Assembly: GCA_024222895.1 (NCBI GenBank)
Contig: JAAEOR010000603.1
Coordinates: 1-36,440, forward strand
Origin: Hyphomicrobiales bacterium
Lineage (GTDB): Bacteria > Pseudomonadota > Alphaproteobacteria > Rhizobiales > Kaistiaceae
Length of the DNA: 36,440 nucleotides
Direction: 5' to 3'
Part shown: one piece after another, positions 16,674 through 27,986 of the stretch
Layout: the number at the start of each line of letters is the position of its first letter
Position numbering within the stretch: the stretch's first letter is position 1
Program-made: the position numbers and the translations under genes
The notes under the pieces: model-generated
The model's input: only the letters and a program-made list of their open reading frames with translations
The model's database searches: none
Told to the model about the DNA's origin: nothing

Positions 16674-17716
16674 CCATGGCAAGTTCCGTTCAAGCGGAAG
16701 GCGCCCAGGCCGCGCCGAAGCCACCGTCAGATCCCGTTGCCGTCGGAGGCACCGACTCGGTGCTGCAGGTCCGCAATCTGGAGGTGACCTACTACACCGA
16801 TGCGGGCCGCGCCAAAGCTCTCGACGACGTGAGCTTCTCGCTCGGTGCCGGCGAGAAGCTGGGCATGGTTGGCGAGTCCGGCTCGGGTAAGAGCACCCTC
16901 GCCCTCGCGATGATGCGCATGATCAAGGAACCGGGCCGCATCGAGAACGGCGAGGTCGTCGTCGACGGAACTGATTTGATCGCTCTGGACGAAGATGCCA
17001 TGCGCCGGGCTCGTCTCAGCAAGATCGCCTACATCCCCCAGGGCGCGATGAACTCCCTCAATCCGGTGATGCGGATCGGCGCCCAGATGGTGGATGCCGT
17101 CAAGTCGCATGTTCCGGACGAACAGCCCTCGGCAATCAGAGACCGCTGTATGCATGCTCTGGCGTCCGTCGATCTGGACCCCAAGGCGTTCCGCATGTAC
17201 CCGCACGAACTCAGCGGCGGCATGAAACAGCGTGTCTGCGTCGCCATCGGCATATTGCTGCATCCGCAAGTGATTATTGCCGACGAACCGACCAGCGCCC
17301 TCGACGTGGTTACGCAGCGCCAGGTGATGGAGACCATCGATCGCGTTCAGTCATCGATCAATGCCGCTGTCATCCTGATCGGTCACGACATGGGCCTGAT
17401 GGCCCAGTTCGTCGACAAGGTCGCGGTGATGTACGCCGGGCGCCTGGTCGAAGTGAGCGCGGTGCGCGACATGTTCACCGATCCGAAACATCCATACGCT
17501 CAGGCGTTGATCAACAGCCTGCCGAATCTCGACAACAAGGGCGTGTTCGAAGGCATTCCGGGGCTTGCACCTTCCTTGCTACGCCTGCCGAGCGGTTGTG
17601 CGTTTCACCCGCGCTGTTCGCGCGTGATGGACATCTGCAGCGCGAAGCGCCCGGAGGTAACCGCGCTGCCGGGCGGCCATACGGTCATGTGCCACCTCTT
17701 CGATGGAGAGGCGTGA
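16670..17716 (+). CDS. Oligopeptide-type ABC transporter ATP-binding protein (DppD/OppD)
   Basis: Walker A GESGSGKST, signature ELSGGMKQR, Walker B VIIADEPTSAL and OppD C-terminal GCAFHPRCSRVMDIC. ATGA overlap with the upstream gene. Confidence 0.95.
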   Translation: MTMASSVQAEGAQAAPKPPSDPVAVGGTDSVLQVRNLEVTYYTDAGRAKALDDVSFSLGAGEKLGMVGESGSGKSTLALAMMRMIKEPGRIENGEVVVDGTDLIALDEDAMRRARLSKIAYIPQGAMNSLNPVMRIGAQMVDAVKSHVPDEQPSAIRDRCMHALASVDLDPKAFRMYPHELSGGMKQRVCVAIGILLHPQVIIADEPTSALDVVTQRQVMETIDRVQSSINAAVILIGHDMGLMAQFVDKVAVMYAGRLVEVSAVRDMFTDPKHPYAQALINSLPNLDNKGVFEGIPGLAPSLLRLPSGCAFHPRCSRVMDICSAKRPEVTALPGGHTVMCHLFDGEA

Positions 17717-17717
17717 C

Positions 17718-18722
17718 ATGGCAAACCTGCTCGAACTCCACGGCGTCACCAAAATCTACTCGCGCGGCCTGATCCATGCCAAGGAAAACGTCGCGCTCCG
17801 CGACTTCTCGCTGACGCTGAAGGAAGACGAACCAACGATTCTCACCGTCGCCGGTGAGAGCGGCAGCGGCAAGACAACCCTGGCGATGCTGCTGCTCGGC
17901 TTCATTGACGCGACAGAAGGCCAGATCCTCTACAACGGCAAGGACATCAGCACGCTTCGTGGAAAGCAACGACTCGCCTATCGACGTGAAGTTCAGGCGG
18001 TGTTCCAGGATCCGTTCGCCGTGTTCAATCCATTCTACACCGTCGACCATTTGCTCACCGTTCCCATCCGCCGTTTCAAGCTGGCGCAGTCAAAGGCCGC
18101 CGCGCGTGAGAAGATGGACGAGGCACTGACGGCAGTGGGCTTGCGACCTGAAGACGTGCTTGGTCGGTTCCCGCACCAGCTCTCCGGAGGCCAACGCCAG
18201 CGAATCAACGTCGCCAGGGCGCTGCTGTTGCGGCCACGCCTCCTCGTCGCAGACGAACCGGTGTCGATGGTCGACGCATCTCTAAGGGCAAGTATTCTGG
18301 AGACCTTGCGCAACCTCCAGCGCGACTACGGCGTCTCCATCATCTACATCACCCACGATCTGACGACCGCCTATCACATTGCCAAGTCGATCATTGTGCT
18401 TTACCGCGGCGCGGTGATGGAAGCGGGCGATGTCGACGCCGTGATCAAGGATCCTCAACATCCTTATACGCGCCTCCTGGTCGACTCCATTCCCTGGCCT
18501 GATCTGGATCAGCGTTGGGGCGAACACTCGATCATAGCGCGAGAGGCTGACGAAACCGGTGAGGGTTGTCCTTTTCGCGGGCGCTGCCCTTCGGCGATGG
18601 ATGTCTGCAAGACGCGACCGCCGCTCTTTGAGATCGGATCGCATCAAACCGCATCGTGCTTTCTCTATTCGAACAAACCGGAGATCGTCTCCGATCGACT
18701 GTCGCAACTCTTGCCGGCCTGA
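17718..18722 (+). CDS. Oligopeptide-type ABC transporter ATP-binding protein (DppF/OppF)
   Basis: Walker A GESGSGKTT, QLSGGQRQR, LLVADEPVSMVD, GCPFRGRCPSAMDVC; ATG at 17718. Confidence 0.95.
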   Translation: MANLLELHGVTKIYSRGLIHAKENVALRDFSLTLKEDEPTILTVAGESGSGKTTLAMLLLGFIDATEGQILYNGKDISTLRGKQRLAYRREVQAVFQDPFAVFNPFYTVDHLLTVPIRRFKLAQSKAAAREKMDEALTAVGLRPEDVLGRFPHQLSGGQRQRINVARALLLRPRLLVADEPVSMVDASLRASILETLRNLQRDYGVSIIYITHDLTTAYHIAKSIIVLYRGAVMEAGDVDAVIKDPQHPYTRLLVDSIPWPDLDQRWGEHSIIAREADETGEGCPFRGRCPSAMDVCKTRPPLFEIGSHQTASCFLYSNKPEIVSDRLSQLLPA

Positions 18723-18874
18723 GCGGTACCTGCTGCGGCATTTCGATTTCCGGCAGGTGTTGCCGAGGCCTCGAATACGTGTATCTCAGCAGTGCTCTCT
18801 GATAGCCCCCGAATTTCCTCTGGCGGTCAGCCTTGGGGGGAACGATGTATCGGAGCGCGCGTAAGTGAGGAAGT

Positions 18875-19837
18875 ATGCTTGAAATTGCTGAAATGATCAG
18901 CCCGGTGCCGTCGCCAATCTGGAAGCTGGCGAAGCAGGCCGGTGTCGATGTGGCCGTTGGCGGCCTGCCGGTCGACGACGTGGCAAGCGGCGAGGCGCCG
19001 TGGGACTATGCGCCATTGCTGCGGATGAAGGAGCAATATGAAGCAGCTGGTTTCAAGCTCGCCGTCATCGAGGCGCGCCCGCCGCTCAATCTCGCCAAAC
19101 GCGGGCTGCCCGGTCGCGACGAAGAGATCGCGACTGTCTGCACGCTGCTGGAAAACATGGGCAAACTTGGCGTGCCGGTCTGGTGCTACGAATGGATGAC
19201 GGATTTCAACTGGCTGCGCACCAATCTGAGCACACCGTCGCGGGGCGGCTCGGTGGTTACCAGCTTCGACAGCGCGGATGTCCCGGACGATCCGATGGAG
19301 CTCGGACCCATCAGCGAGGAAGAACTCTGGATCAATCTCGGATATTTCCTCAACAAGGTCCTGCCCGTTGCCGAGAAGGCGAACGTCAAGCTCGCCATGC
19401 ACCCGGACGACCCACCGCTTTCGCCAATCCGGGGCGTCGGCCGGATCATGCGCAGCGTCGAAAACTTTCGGCGGCTTCTTGATCTGCATCCGAGCCTGAT
19501 GAACGGCATCACGCTCTGTCAGGGCAACTTCACGCTGATGACCGAGGACCTGCCCGGCGTTATCCGGGAACTCGGTGACAAGATATTCTTTGTTCATTTT
19601 CGCGATGTGAAGGGCACTCCATCGCATTTCGAAGAAACCTGGCACGATGCGGGAAAAACCAACATGCTGGCGTGCATGCGCGCCTACCGGGATATCGGCT
19701 TCAACGGGGTTCTTCGTCCCGACCACGTGCCGACGGTTGAAGGCGACAGCAACGACAATGCCGGGTACTCCGCGTTCGGACGGCTCTATGCCATCGGCTA
19801 CATCCGCGGCCTTCGGCAAGCTGTTTATGCCGAGTAA
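18875..19837 (+). CDS. Mannonate dehydratase-like TIM-barrel protein (UxuA family)
   Basis: VWCYEWMTDFNWLRTN, KLAMHPDDPPLSPIRGVGRIM, NGITLCQGNF, FFVHFRDVKGTPSHFEETWHDAGKTNM, GVLRPDHVP. Confidence 0.88.
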   Translation: MLEIAEMISPVPSPIWKLAKQAGVDVAVGGLPVDDVASGEAPWDYAPLLRMKEQYEAAGFKLAVIEARPPLNLAKRGLPGRDEEIATVCTLLENMGKLGVPVWCYEWMTDFNWLRTNLSTPSRGGSVVTSFDSADVPDDPMELGPISEEELWINLGYFLNKVLPVAEKANVKLAMHPDDPPLSPIRGVGRIMRSVENFRRLLDLHPSLMNGITLCQGNFTLMTEDLPGVIRELGDKIFFVHFRDVKGTPSHFEETWHDAGKTNMLACMRAYRDIGFNGVLRPDHVPTVEGDSNDNAGYSAFGRLYAIGYIRGLRQAVYAE

Positions 19838-19846
19838 ATTCTCACG

Positions 19847-20680
19847 ATGAAGATCGCCCTCACCGGTGGAACCGGCCGCATTGGACAGGCAATCGCAACC
19901 GAGGCGCTCGGCCGGGGTCACAGCGTAGTCAGCATCGACCGTGCCGCCCCCGCCGACGGCACGACGCATGAGAATGTGGACGCCATCACGGTCGACTTAA
20001 CCAATTACGACCAGCTCCTTCATGCTTTTGATGGCTGCGATGCCCTGATTCACATGGCGGCAATCCCCTCGCCCGGCCGGCATTCCGATCACGTCGTCCA
20101 CAACAACAATGTCGTTGGAAGCTACAATGCGCTGCGTGCGGCCGCCGAGCACGGCATTGAACGAGTCTGCCAGGCATCAAGCGTCAATGCGATCGGTCTG
20201 TCCTACAGCCGGGCGCCACGTTTCGACTACTTTCCAATTGACGAAGAGCACCCCAACTACAACGAGGAGGCCTACGGCCTGTCAAAATGGATCTGTGAGC
20301 AACAAGCCGACAGTCTCGTGCGACGCTATGAGGCAATGCGCATTGCGAGCATGCGGTTCCACTGGGTCGTCGCTGATCGCGCCACCGCGAGCCAATCGTT
20401 CAATCGGGAGAGCAAGCAGCCCGACAAGCACCTGTGGGCCTATACACGCTTCGAGGCAGCGGCTCGAGCGTGCCTGCTCAGCCTCGAAGCACCTTTCACG
20501 GGGCACGAGACCTTCTATATCATTGCACCGGATACGACGGTGGACGTGCCGAGCCTCGAATTGGCGGCACAGCATTTCCCGGACGTGCCGATCCGTGCCG
20601 ACCTCACCGGCAATCGCAGCTTTTTCAGTTCGGCGAAGGCCGAGAAGATACTCGGCTGGACGCACGATCGGCCGGACTGA
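19847..20680 (+). CDS. NAD(P)-dependent epimerase/dehydrogenase, extended SDR (uronate dehydrogenase-like)
   Basis: MKIALTGGTGRIGQAIATEALGRGH (TGxxGxxG), DALIHMAAIPSPGRH, YGLSK (YxxxK). Confidence 0.85.
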   Translation: MKIALTGGTGRIGQAIATEALGRGHSVVSIDRAAPADGTTHENVDAITVDLTNYDQLLHAFDGCDALIHMAAIPSPGRHSDHVVHNNNVVGSYNALRAAAEHGIERVCQASSVNAIGLSYSRAPRFDYFPIDEEHPNYNEEAYGLSKWICEQQADSLVRRYEAMRIASMRFHWVVADRATASQSFNRESKQPDKHLWAYTRFEAAARACLLSLEAPFTGHETFYIIAPDTTVDVPSLELAAQHFPDVPIRADLTGNRSFFSSAKAEKILGWTHDRPD

Positions 20681-20748
20681 GACGGGTCCGCGTCGCGCAC
20701 CGGCATTGATTGCGTCCGGCCGGGGCTGCGCCCGATCCCTCGACGTGC

Positions 20749-21705
20749 CTACATGTAGAGCCGCTGATCGTCCATTCCGGCATAGAGATCCGCAACGAAC
20801 TCGCCGTAGCCGTTGTACAGCTCGGTGGGAATCCGCTCATTCGTTGCCAGATCGCGCTCGGTTGCCTGACTCCAGCGCGGATGCGCGACATCCGGATTCA
20901 CGTTCGCCCAGAAGCCATATTCGGATGGCCCCAGTTCTTCCCAGAAGGTTATCGGCCGTTCGTCCGTGAACGTGAAGCGGACAATCGACTTGATCGACTT
21001 GAAGCCGTATTTCCAGGGCAAATGAATCCGCAATGGCGCGCCCATCGACTTGGCGACGGGTTTGCCGTAGGCGCCGGTCACCAGGAACGCGAGTTCATTG
21101 TTCGCCTCCGCCATGGTGACCCCCTCGACGTAAGGCCAGGGGTACCAAACCTGCTTCTGACCGGTCGCCACATCCGGCATCATGAAGGTCTCCATGCGCA
21201 GATATTGGGCGTCGCCAAGCGGTCTGGCGAACTTCACCAGTTCAGAGACCGGGAACCCGGTCCAGGGAACGGTTATCGACCAGGCCTCTACGCAGCGATG
21301 GCGGTAAAGGCGCTCCTCCAGCGGCATCCTGCGGATCAGGGTGTCGATGTCGGTCGTGATCTCCTCTTCGACCATACCGTCGATCTTCACTTCCCACGGG
21401 CGAGTTGGCAGAGCCTCGGCCGCAGCCGAGATGTTCCTTTGCGTCCCGAATTCATAGAAGTTGTTGTAGGTCGTATTGATTGACTCCGGCGTGACCGGCC
21501 GATTGATGGTGTATCTGGAATTCCGCGGCGCCGGATAAAGATCCGCGGTTGGATCGGTATCGGCGGCCCGGGCCACGAAGGGGAACGCCGACGACGCGAG
21601 GCCGACACCGCCTGCGGCCAGAATCTGGCGACGATCAAAATAGGTCGATTCCGGCGTGGCAAGCCGCTCCGGGATCTCCCAGCCTCTCGTACGTTTGATA
21701 TACAT
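20749..21705 (-). CDS. msrP: Protein-methionine-sulfoxide reductase catalytic subunit MsrP (YedY)
   Basis: RRQILAAGG Tat-like signal, NNFYEFGTQR, RHRCVEAWSITVPWTGFPVSELVKFA, PWPYVEGVTMAEANNELAFLVTGAYGKP, PLRIHLPWKYGFKSIKSIVRFTF. Confidence 0.93.
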   Translation of the reverse strand: MYIKRTRGWEIPERLATPESTYFDRRQILAAGGVGLASSAFPFVARAADTDPTADLYPAPRNSRYTINRPVTPESINTTYNNFYEFGTQRNISAAAEALPTRPWEVKIDGMVEEEITTDIDTLIRRMPLEERLYRHRCVEAWSITVPWTGFPVSELVKFARPLGDAQYLRMETFMMPDVATGQKQVWYPWPYVEGVTMAEANNELAFLVTGAYGKPVAKSMGAPLRIHLPWKYGFKSIKSIVRFTFTDERPITFWEELGPSEYGFWANVNPDVAHPRWSQATERDLATNERIPTELYNGYGEFVADLYAGMDDQRLYM

Positions 21706-21799
21706 CGTTAGTTTCCCTGCCAGAGTGTTGAAGCACACCTATTCCGGCCCGGGGACACGATCAAATCACGATGGTGTGGAGCGCCGCGGCCCCGTGACG

Positions 21800-23854
21800 T
21801 TACGCGGCCTTAGCACCCGCCCTCTCGATTGCCTGATCCGCAAGTTTGCCCGTCAGCTCTGCAAGATGGTCAAATTCGGCGCTGAATGTGCCGACTCCGG
21901 CGGTAGCGGAGCGGAGCTCGACAATCAGATCCCTGATTTCTGACTGGGGAATCATCGCCTCGACCACATCCCAGCCCGGCCAATCCGGCCGCGCGTCGAA
22001 ACCCAGCAGCTGCCCACGACGTTGCGAAACGATGCCGTTTACCCTTGGCGTCGCGTCCGAGGGTACGGCCACTTCCACCTTGAGTACCGGTTCGAGCAAC
22101 ACCGGTTTGCATTGCGGCATGCCCTCGCGCATGCCGACCTGCGCCGCGGTCCGGAAGGCCTGATCGGAGGAATCGACCGAGTGATAAGAGCCATCGGTGA
22201 GTGTTACCGCCACATCGACAACCCGAAACCCGAGGGGACCCCGGTCGAGATAGTCGGCGATTCCGCCCTCGATCGATGAGAAGTAGTTGCGCGGCACGGC
22301 ACCGCCGCTGATGGTTTGCGCAAAGCTGAATCCCGCACCGCGCGGCTGCGGTTTGATGTCGAGCATGACATCACCGAACTGCCCATGGCCGCCGGATTGC
22401 TTTTTGTGGCGGCCGCGCACCGTCACGGACCCGCGAATTGTCTCCTTATAGGGCACCTGCGGATCCTGAGTCGTGACCGAGATTCCATATTTGCCGGTCA
22501 GTCGTTCGAGAGCGACACGCAGGTGCATTTCACCCTGCCCTTCCAGCACCGTCTCACCTGTCTCCTGAACGTGGACGACGCGAAGCGACGGGTCTTCCTC
22601 CACTACCTTGGTCAAGGCAGACGAGAGCTTCACGTCGTCCTTTCGTTCAGCCGCCGCAACCGCTGTGCCGAGCACAGGTCGTGGCGGGTCGAGCGGCGCC
22701 ACCTGGGCCGGCGGCTCTTTGGCGGTCGACATCGTCCAACCGGTTTGAACGTCATCGAGCTTGCCCAGCCCGACGGCCTCGCCGGCAACAGCGGCATCCC
22801 GCTTGTTCGCCTGTTGGCCCATGAGGCGGAACACCCCGGAGACACGTCCGGCCGGGCCATTCGGACCGGTGAGCTCGACACCGTCGCCTACCGTACCGTT
22901 CAGGATGCGCGCAACCGAAAGCTTGCCGCCATGTGTTGTATGGAGCGTCTTGAGAATCTGAACGGCGCCTTCTCCATCATCGGGCACGCCGAGCCGGTCG
23001 CGCGTCTGGTCAATGCCGGGCGCTTCATGTCGAATCGCCTTCAGCAGCCGGCCGATGCCGTTTGCCTTCTCGGCCGCCCCAATCAGCACCGGACAGATGA
23101 CCCCGGCGCGCATCTCGCGAACCAGATCGGTGAAAATCTGCTCACGATCCGGCTGCAAGTCCTCGAGAAGCTGCTCCATCAGCCCGTCATCGTAGTCGGC
23201 AAGGGTTTCCAGCATGGTGAAACGGGCCTCTGCCTCACGGGCGCGATCGTCGTCGGCCATACTGATCATCTCGCTCGCCGCATGCTCGCGGTAGACGAAG
23301 GCCCTCTCCAGGGCGAGATCGATGAAGCCGGAAACGACGTCGTTCTGCCAGATGGGAATATGGCGAAGCACCATAGGCACTTCGCTGGCCGTCTGAAGCA
23401 TCTCCAAGGTCTGGCGGACACTTCCCTCGACCTTGTCGACCTTGTTGAGGAACAGGATACGGGGAACACCCTTGTCCTCGAGGCTCTTAAGGATGACCTG
23501 GAGGGCTGGAATCTTCTTCTCATCCGCCTCGGCGACAACGATGGCCAGATCGACGCCGGCGAGAACGGGCTCCGCCTCAAAGGAAAACTCGACGGAACCT
23601 GGGCAATCGATGATTGTCAGCCGATCGCCCATGAATTCGGTCTCGGCGACATTGGCTTCAACACTCATCTGATGAGCCCGCGCTTCAGGCGAGCCGTCAC
23701 CGACGGTGTTCCCCTCGGCAATCGTACCCTGGCGGGTCACCGTGTCGGTTCGCGCCAGAATCGCCTCAAGTAGTGTTGTCTTGCCGCTGGCAAACGGGCC
23801 CACCAGTGCAATGCACCGTGGCCCCTCGATTCTTCCGCCGCCGTTTTCTGCCAT
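21800..23854 (-). CDS. Elongation factor G-like GTPase (EF-G paralogue)
   Basis: P-loop GPFASGKTT, DCPGSVEF, FLNKVDK, EF-G domains III-V (GEMHLRVALERL, QLLGFDARPDWPGWDVVEAMIPQSEI); start ATG at 23854. Confidence 0.9.
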   Translation of the reverse strand: MAENGGGRIEGPRCIALVGPFASGKTTLLEAILARTDTVTRQGTIAEGNTVGDGSPEARAHQMSVEANVAETEFMGDRLTIIDCPGSVEFSFEAEPVLAGVDLAIVVAEADEKKIPALQVILKSLEDKGVPRILFLNKVDKVEGSVRQTLEMLQTASEVPMVLRHIPIWQNDVVSGFIDLALERAFVYREHAASEMISMADDDRAREAEARFTMLETLADYDDGLMEQLLEDLQPDREQIFTDLVREMRAGVICPVLIGAAEKANGIGRLLKAIRHEAPGIDQTRDRLGVPDDGEGAVQILKTLHTTHGGKLSVARILNGTVGDGVELTGPNGPAGRVSGVFRLMGQQANKRDAAVAGEAVGLGKLDDVQTGWTMSTAKEPPAQVAPLDPPRPVLGTAVAAAERKDDVKLSSALTKVVEEDPSLRVVHVQETGETVLEGQGEMHLRVALERLTGKYGISVTTQDPQVPYKETIRGSVTVRGRHKKQSGGHGQFGDVMLDIKPQPRGAGFSFAQTISGGAVPRNYFSSIEGGIADYLDRGPLGFRVVDVAVTLTDGSYHSVDSSDQAFRTAAQVGMREGMPQCKPVLLEPVLKVEVAVPSDATPRVNGIVSQRRGQLLGFDARPDWPGWDVVEAMIPQSEIRDLIVELRSATAGVGTFSAEFDHLAELTGKLADQAIERAGAKAA

Positions 23855-24075
23855 GGTCGCGCTCCCCGTTCCTAATTTGTTCCCAAACACTCCGATATGC
23901 TCTGTGTTAATCGTCTCAGGGAACGAAGCGGCTGACAAGGGGATCAATGCCAAAACCCGCGCGGCGGCGGCGGCGCATCATCCGGCCCGTGACGTAGATC
24001 CTCGTTCCACGGGCCCGGTGCTCGATCACCCCGGGGTGAATCCGGCCTGGGTAGTATCGCCCGGAGGGAGATGCC

Positions 24076-24140
24076 GGTACAGAAGCATGCAAGGGCGACA
24101 TTCCCTGTACCAATCTGACTCGGGTTCCCGCCGAACCGAG
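24076..24140 (+). promoter_or_regulatory. Candidate structured 5' leader of the CorA-like gene
   Basis: Hairpin 1 GGTACAG(24076-24082)/CTGTACC(24105-24111). Hairpin 2 CTCGG-g-TTC-ccgcc-GAA-CCGAG (24119-24140) overlaps the GAGG SD upstream of ATG 24150. Confidence 0.45.
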
Positions 24141-24149
24141 GTGACCGCC

Positions 24150-25127
24150 ATGCTTGACGCTTATTCCCTCGGTCCAAATGGACCCATCCGCCTGGATCTG
24201 TCGGCCGAAGCCCCCCTGCCGGCCGAAGCCGGCTGGATCGATCTGATGCAGCCGGGCCGGGCCGAAGCTCGAGCCGCCGAGGCCTCTCTCGGCGCAGCCC
24301 TGCCGACCCGCGAGGAGGCCGAGGAAATCGAGTTTACCAGTCGCTTCTACGCGGAGCACGGTGCTGTCTTCATGACAGCAACGGTCCTGACCGGCGTCGA
24401 CAAGGGGCAGCCGGTGCTTGTCCCCCTGACATTAGCGGTTGCTGGTGACGGTCGGATTGTCACCCTCCGCTATGACGAGCTTCGCGCCCATACGCAGTTT
24501 CTGGTCCGGGCGGTCAAGCTCGGAAGTATATGCACTTCGGTTCCGTCAGTGCTCCTCGGCATCGTCGAAGCCGTCGTTGACCGCACTGCCGACGTGCTCG
24601 AGCGGATTAGCCGTGATGTTGACCGCATCAACCGTGAAGTTTTCGCGGCGCAACGCGAACGTCGGCGCGGACGCCGCCTGGACGCATTCATCGACGATAT
24701 CGGGGTCCAGGGCGATCTGGCCGCCAAGGCCCGGGTAAGCCTCGCCTCGCTCGAGCGTCTGGTTCAGTACGCCAGCCTGACCCTGAAAGGCTCATTCGCC
24801 AAGGGTGCCAGCAAGAACCGCCTCAAGCTCATCGGCCGCGACGTGCGCTCTCTGGAGGACCATGTGAGCTTCCTGTCGAACAAGATCACGTTTTTGCTCG
24901 ACGCCATCCTCGGCCTCATCTCGGTCGAGCAGAACGAAGTGATCCGCGTTTTGACCGTGGCGGCGACGATTTTCTTTCCTCCGACCCTCATCGGCACGGT
25001 CTACGGGATGAACTTCGTCGACATGCCGGAACTGGGATGGGATCTGGGCTACCCGCTCGCCATCGGCCTCATGGCGGCTTCCGCCGTCCTGCCCTATTTA
25101 TACTTCAAGAGGCGGGGATGGCTGTGA
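24150..25127 (+). CDS. CorA/ZntB-family divalent metal ion transporter
   Basis: C-terminal [31 protein letters not shown] (GMN motif) and a second TM helix. Confidence 0.92.
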   Translation: MLDAYSLGPNGPIRLDLSAEAPLPAEAGWIDLMQPGRAEARAAEASLGAALPTREEAEEIEFTSRFYAEHGAVFMTATVLTGVDKGQPVLVPLTLAVAGDGRIVTLRYDELRAHTQFLVRAVKLGSICTSVPSVLLGIVEAVVDRTADVLERISRDVDRINREVFAAQRERRRGRRLDAFIDDIGVQGDLAAKARVSLASLERLVQYASLTLKGSFAKGASKNRLKLIGRDVRSLEDHVSFLSNKITFLLDAILGLISVEQNEVIRVLTVAATIFFPPTLIGTVYGMNFVDMPELGWDLGYPLAIGLMAASAVLPYLYFKRRGWL

Positions 25128-25179
25128 TGCCGGCGGTGAACTCCATCGTTTGACCGGCGCGAACAGGAGGGCGAACGCC

Positions 25180-26085
<906 letters not shown>

Positions 26086-26192
26086 CGTCCGCAGCGACGA
26101 CCAACCTGGTTCGTCGGGAGTCATGGCGGCCGGCCGCATCTCGCGGTTGGCAGAGCTGCGACCGCGAGAGGGCTCAGTAAGGATCCGGCCAG

Positions 26193-26645
26193 CTACTTCT
26201 TCTTGTTCGCGTGATAAGTCAGCGCCAGTGCGATGCAATGTCGAAGCGGTTCCACGGGCAGCGGCTTTCCGGTCTCGAGGATCACTGCGCGATTTCCCTG
26301 ATAAGCGAGCCGATCCGGGTATATTTCACGATAGGTCTCGATCAGCTTGGTCTGGCAATGGACATACAAGGCATAGCGATCCGGCTGGCCCTTGATCGCA
26401 TCGATGCGAATAGTCGTTCCGCTTTTTGTCTCAGGCGTCAGGTAGCTTGGCTGTCCCCATTTGAGGGTCTCCATCAACCGGCCAACGCCAGGTGTCGCGG
26501 CAGCCGTTTCCACAATCAGCGAGCGTAGACCGAGTAGTTTTCCGCGCACCCGAGCCGGATAGGACCCGAATACCGCTGCTACCGCTTCGTCATCAAAGGG
26601 CTCGGCCGCGATCTCCGAGGCGTTGGCCGCGCTCCGCCCTGTCAT
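26193..26645 (-). CDS. DUF1801 domain-containing protein
   Basis: ETLKWGQPSYLTPETKSGTTIRID and YALYVHCQTKLIETYREIYPD match DUF1801. Confidence 0.8.
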   Translation of the reverse strand: MTGRSAANASEIAAEPFDDEAVAAVFGSYPARVRGKLLGLRSLIVETAAATPGVGRLMETLKWGQPSYLTPETKSGTTIRIDAIKGQPDRYALYVHCQTKLIETYREIYPDRLAYQGNRAVILETGKPLPVEPLRHCIALALTYHANKKK

Positions 26646-26655
26646 AGTCGGACCC

Positions 26656-27891
<1,236 letters not shown>

Positions 27892-27986
27892 CTAGTGCGG
27901 CACGGCCGAAATCACAAGCAGTCGGGGAGCGTAGGGGCGGCGATTCCGAGGTGGACGTCGGCAGGTGCACTGCGTTGACGGCGGCT

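Noticed and set aside
18827-19969. 380-aa minus-strand ORF
   Set aside because: Antisense to the UxuA-like gene; composition typical of a shadow ORF.
22316-23773. 485-aa plus-strand ORF
   Set aside because: Antisense to the EF-G-like gene; H/R/L-rich shadow translation.
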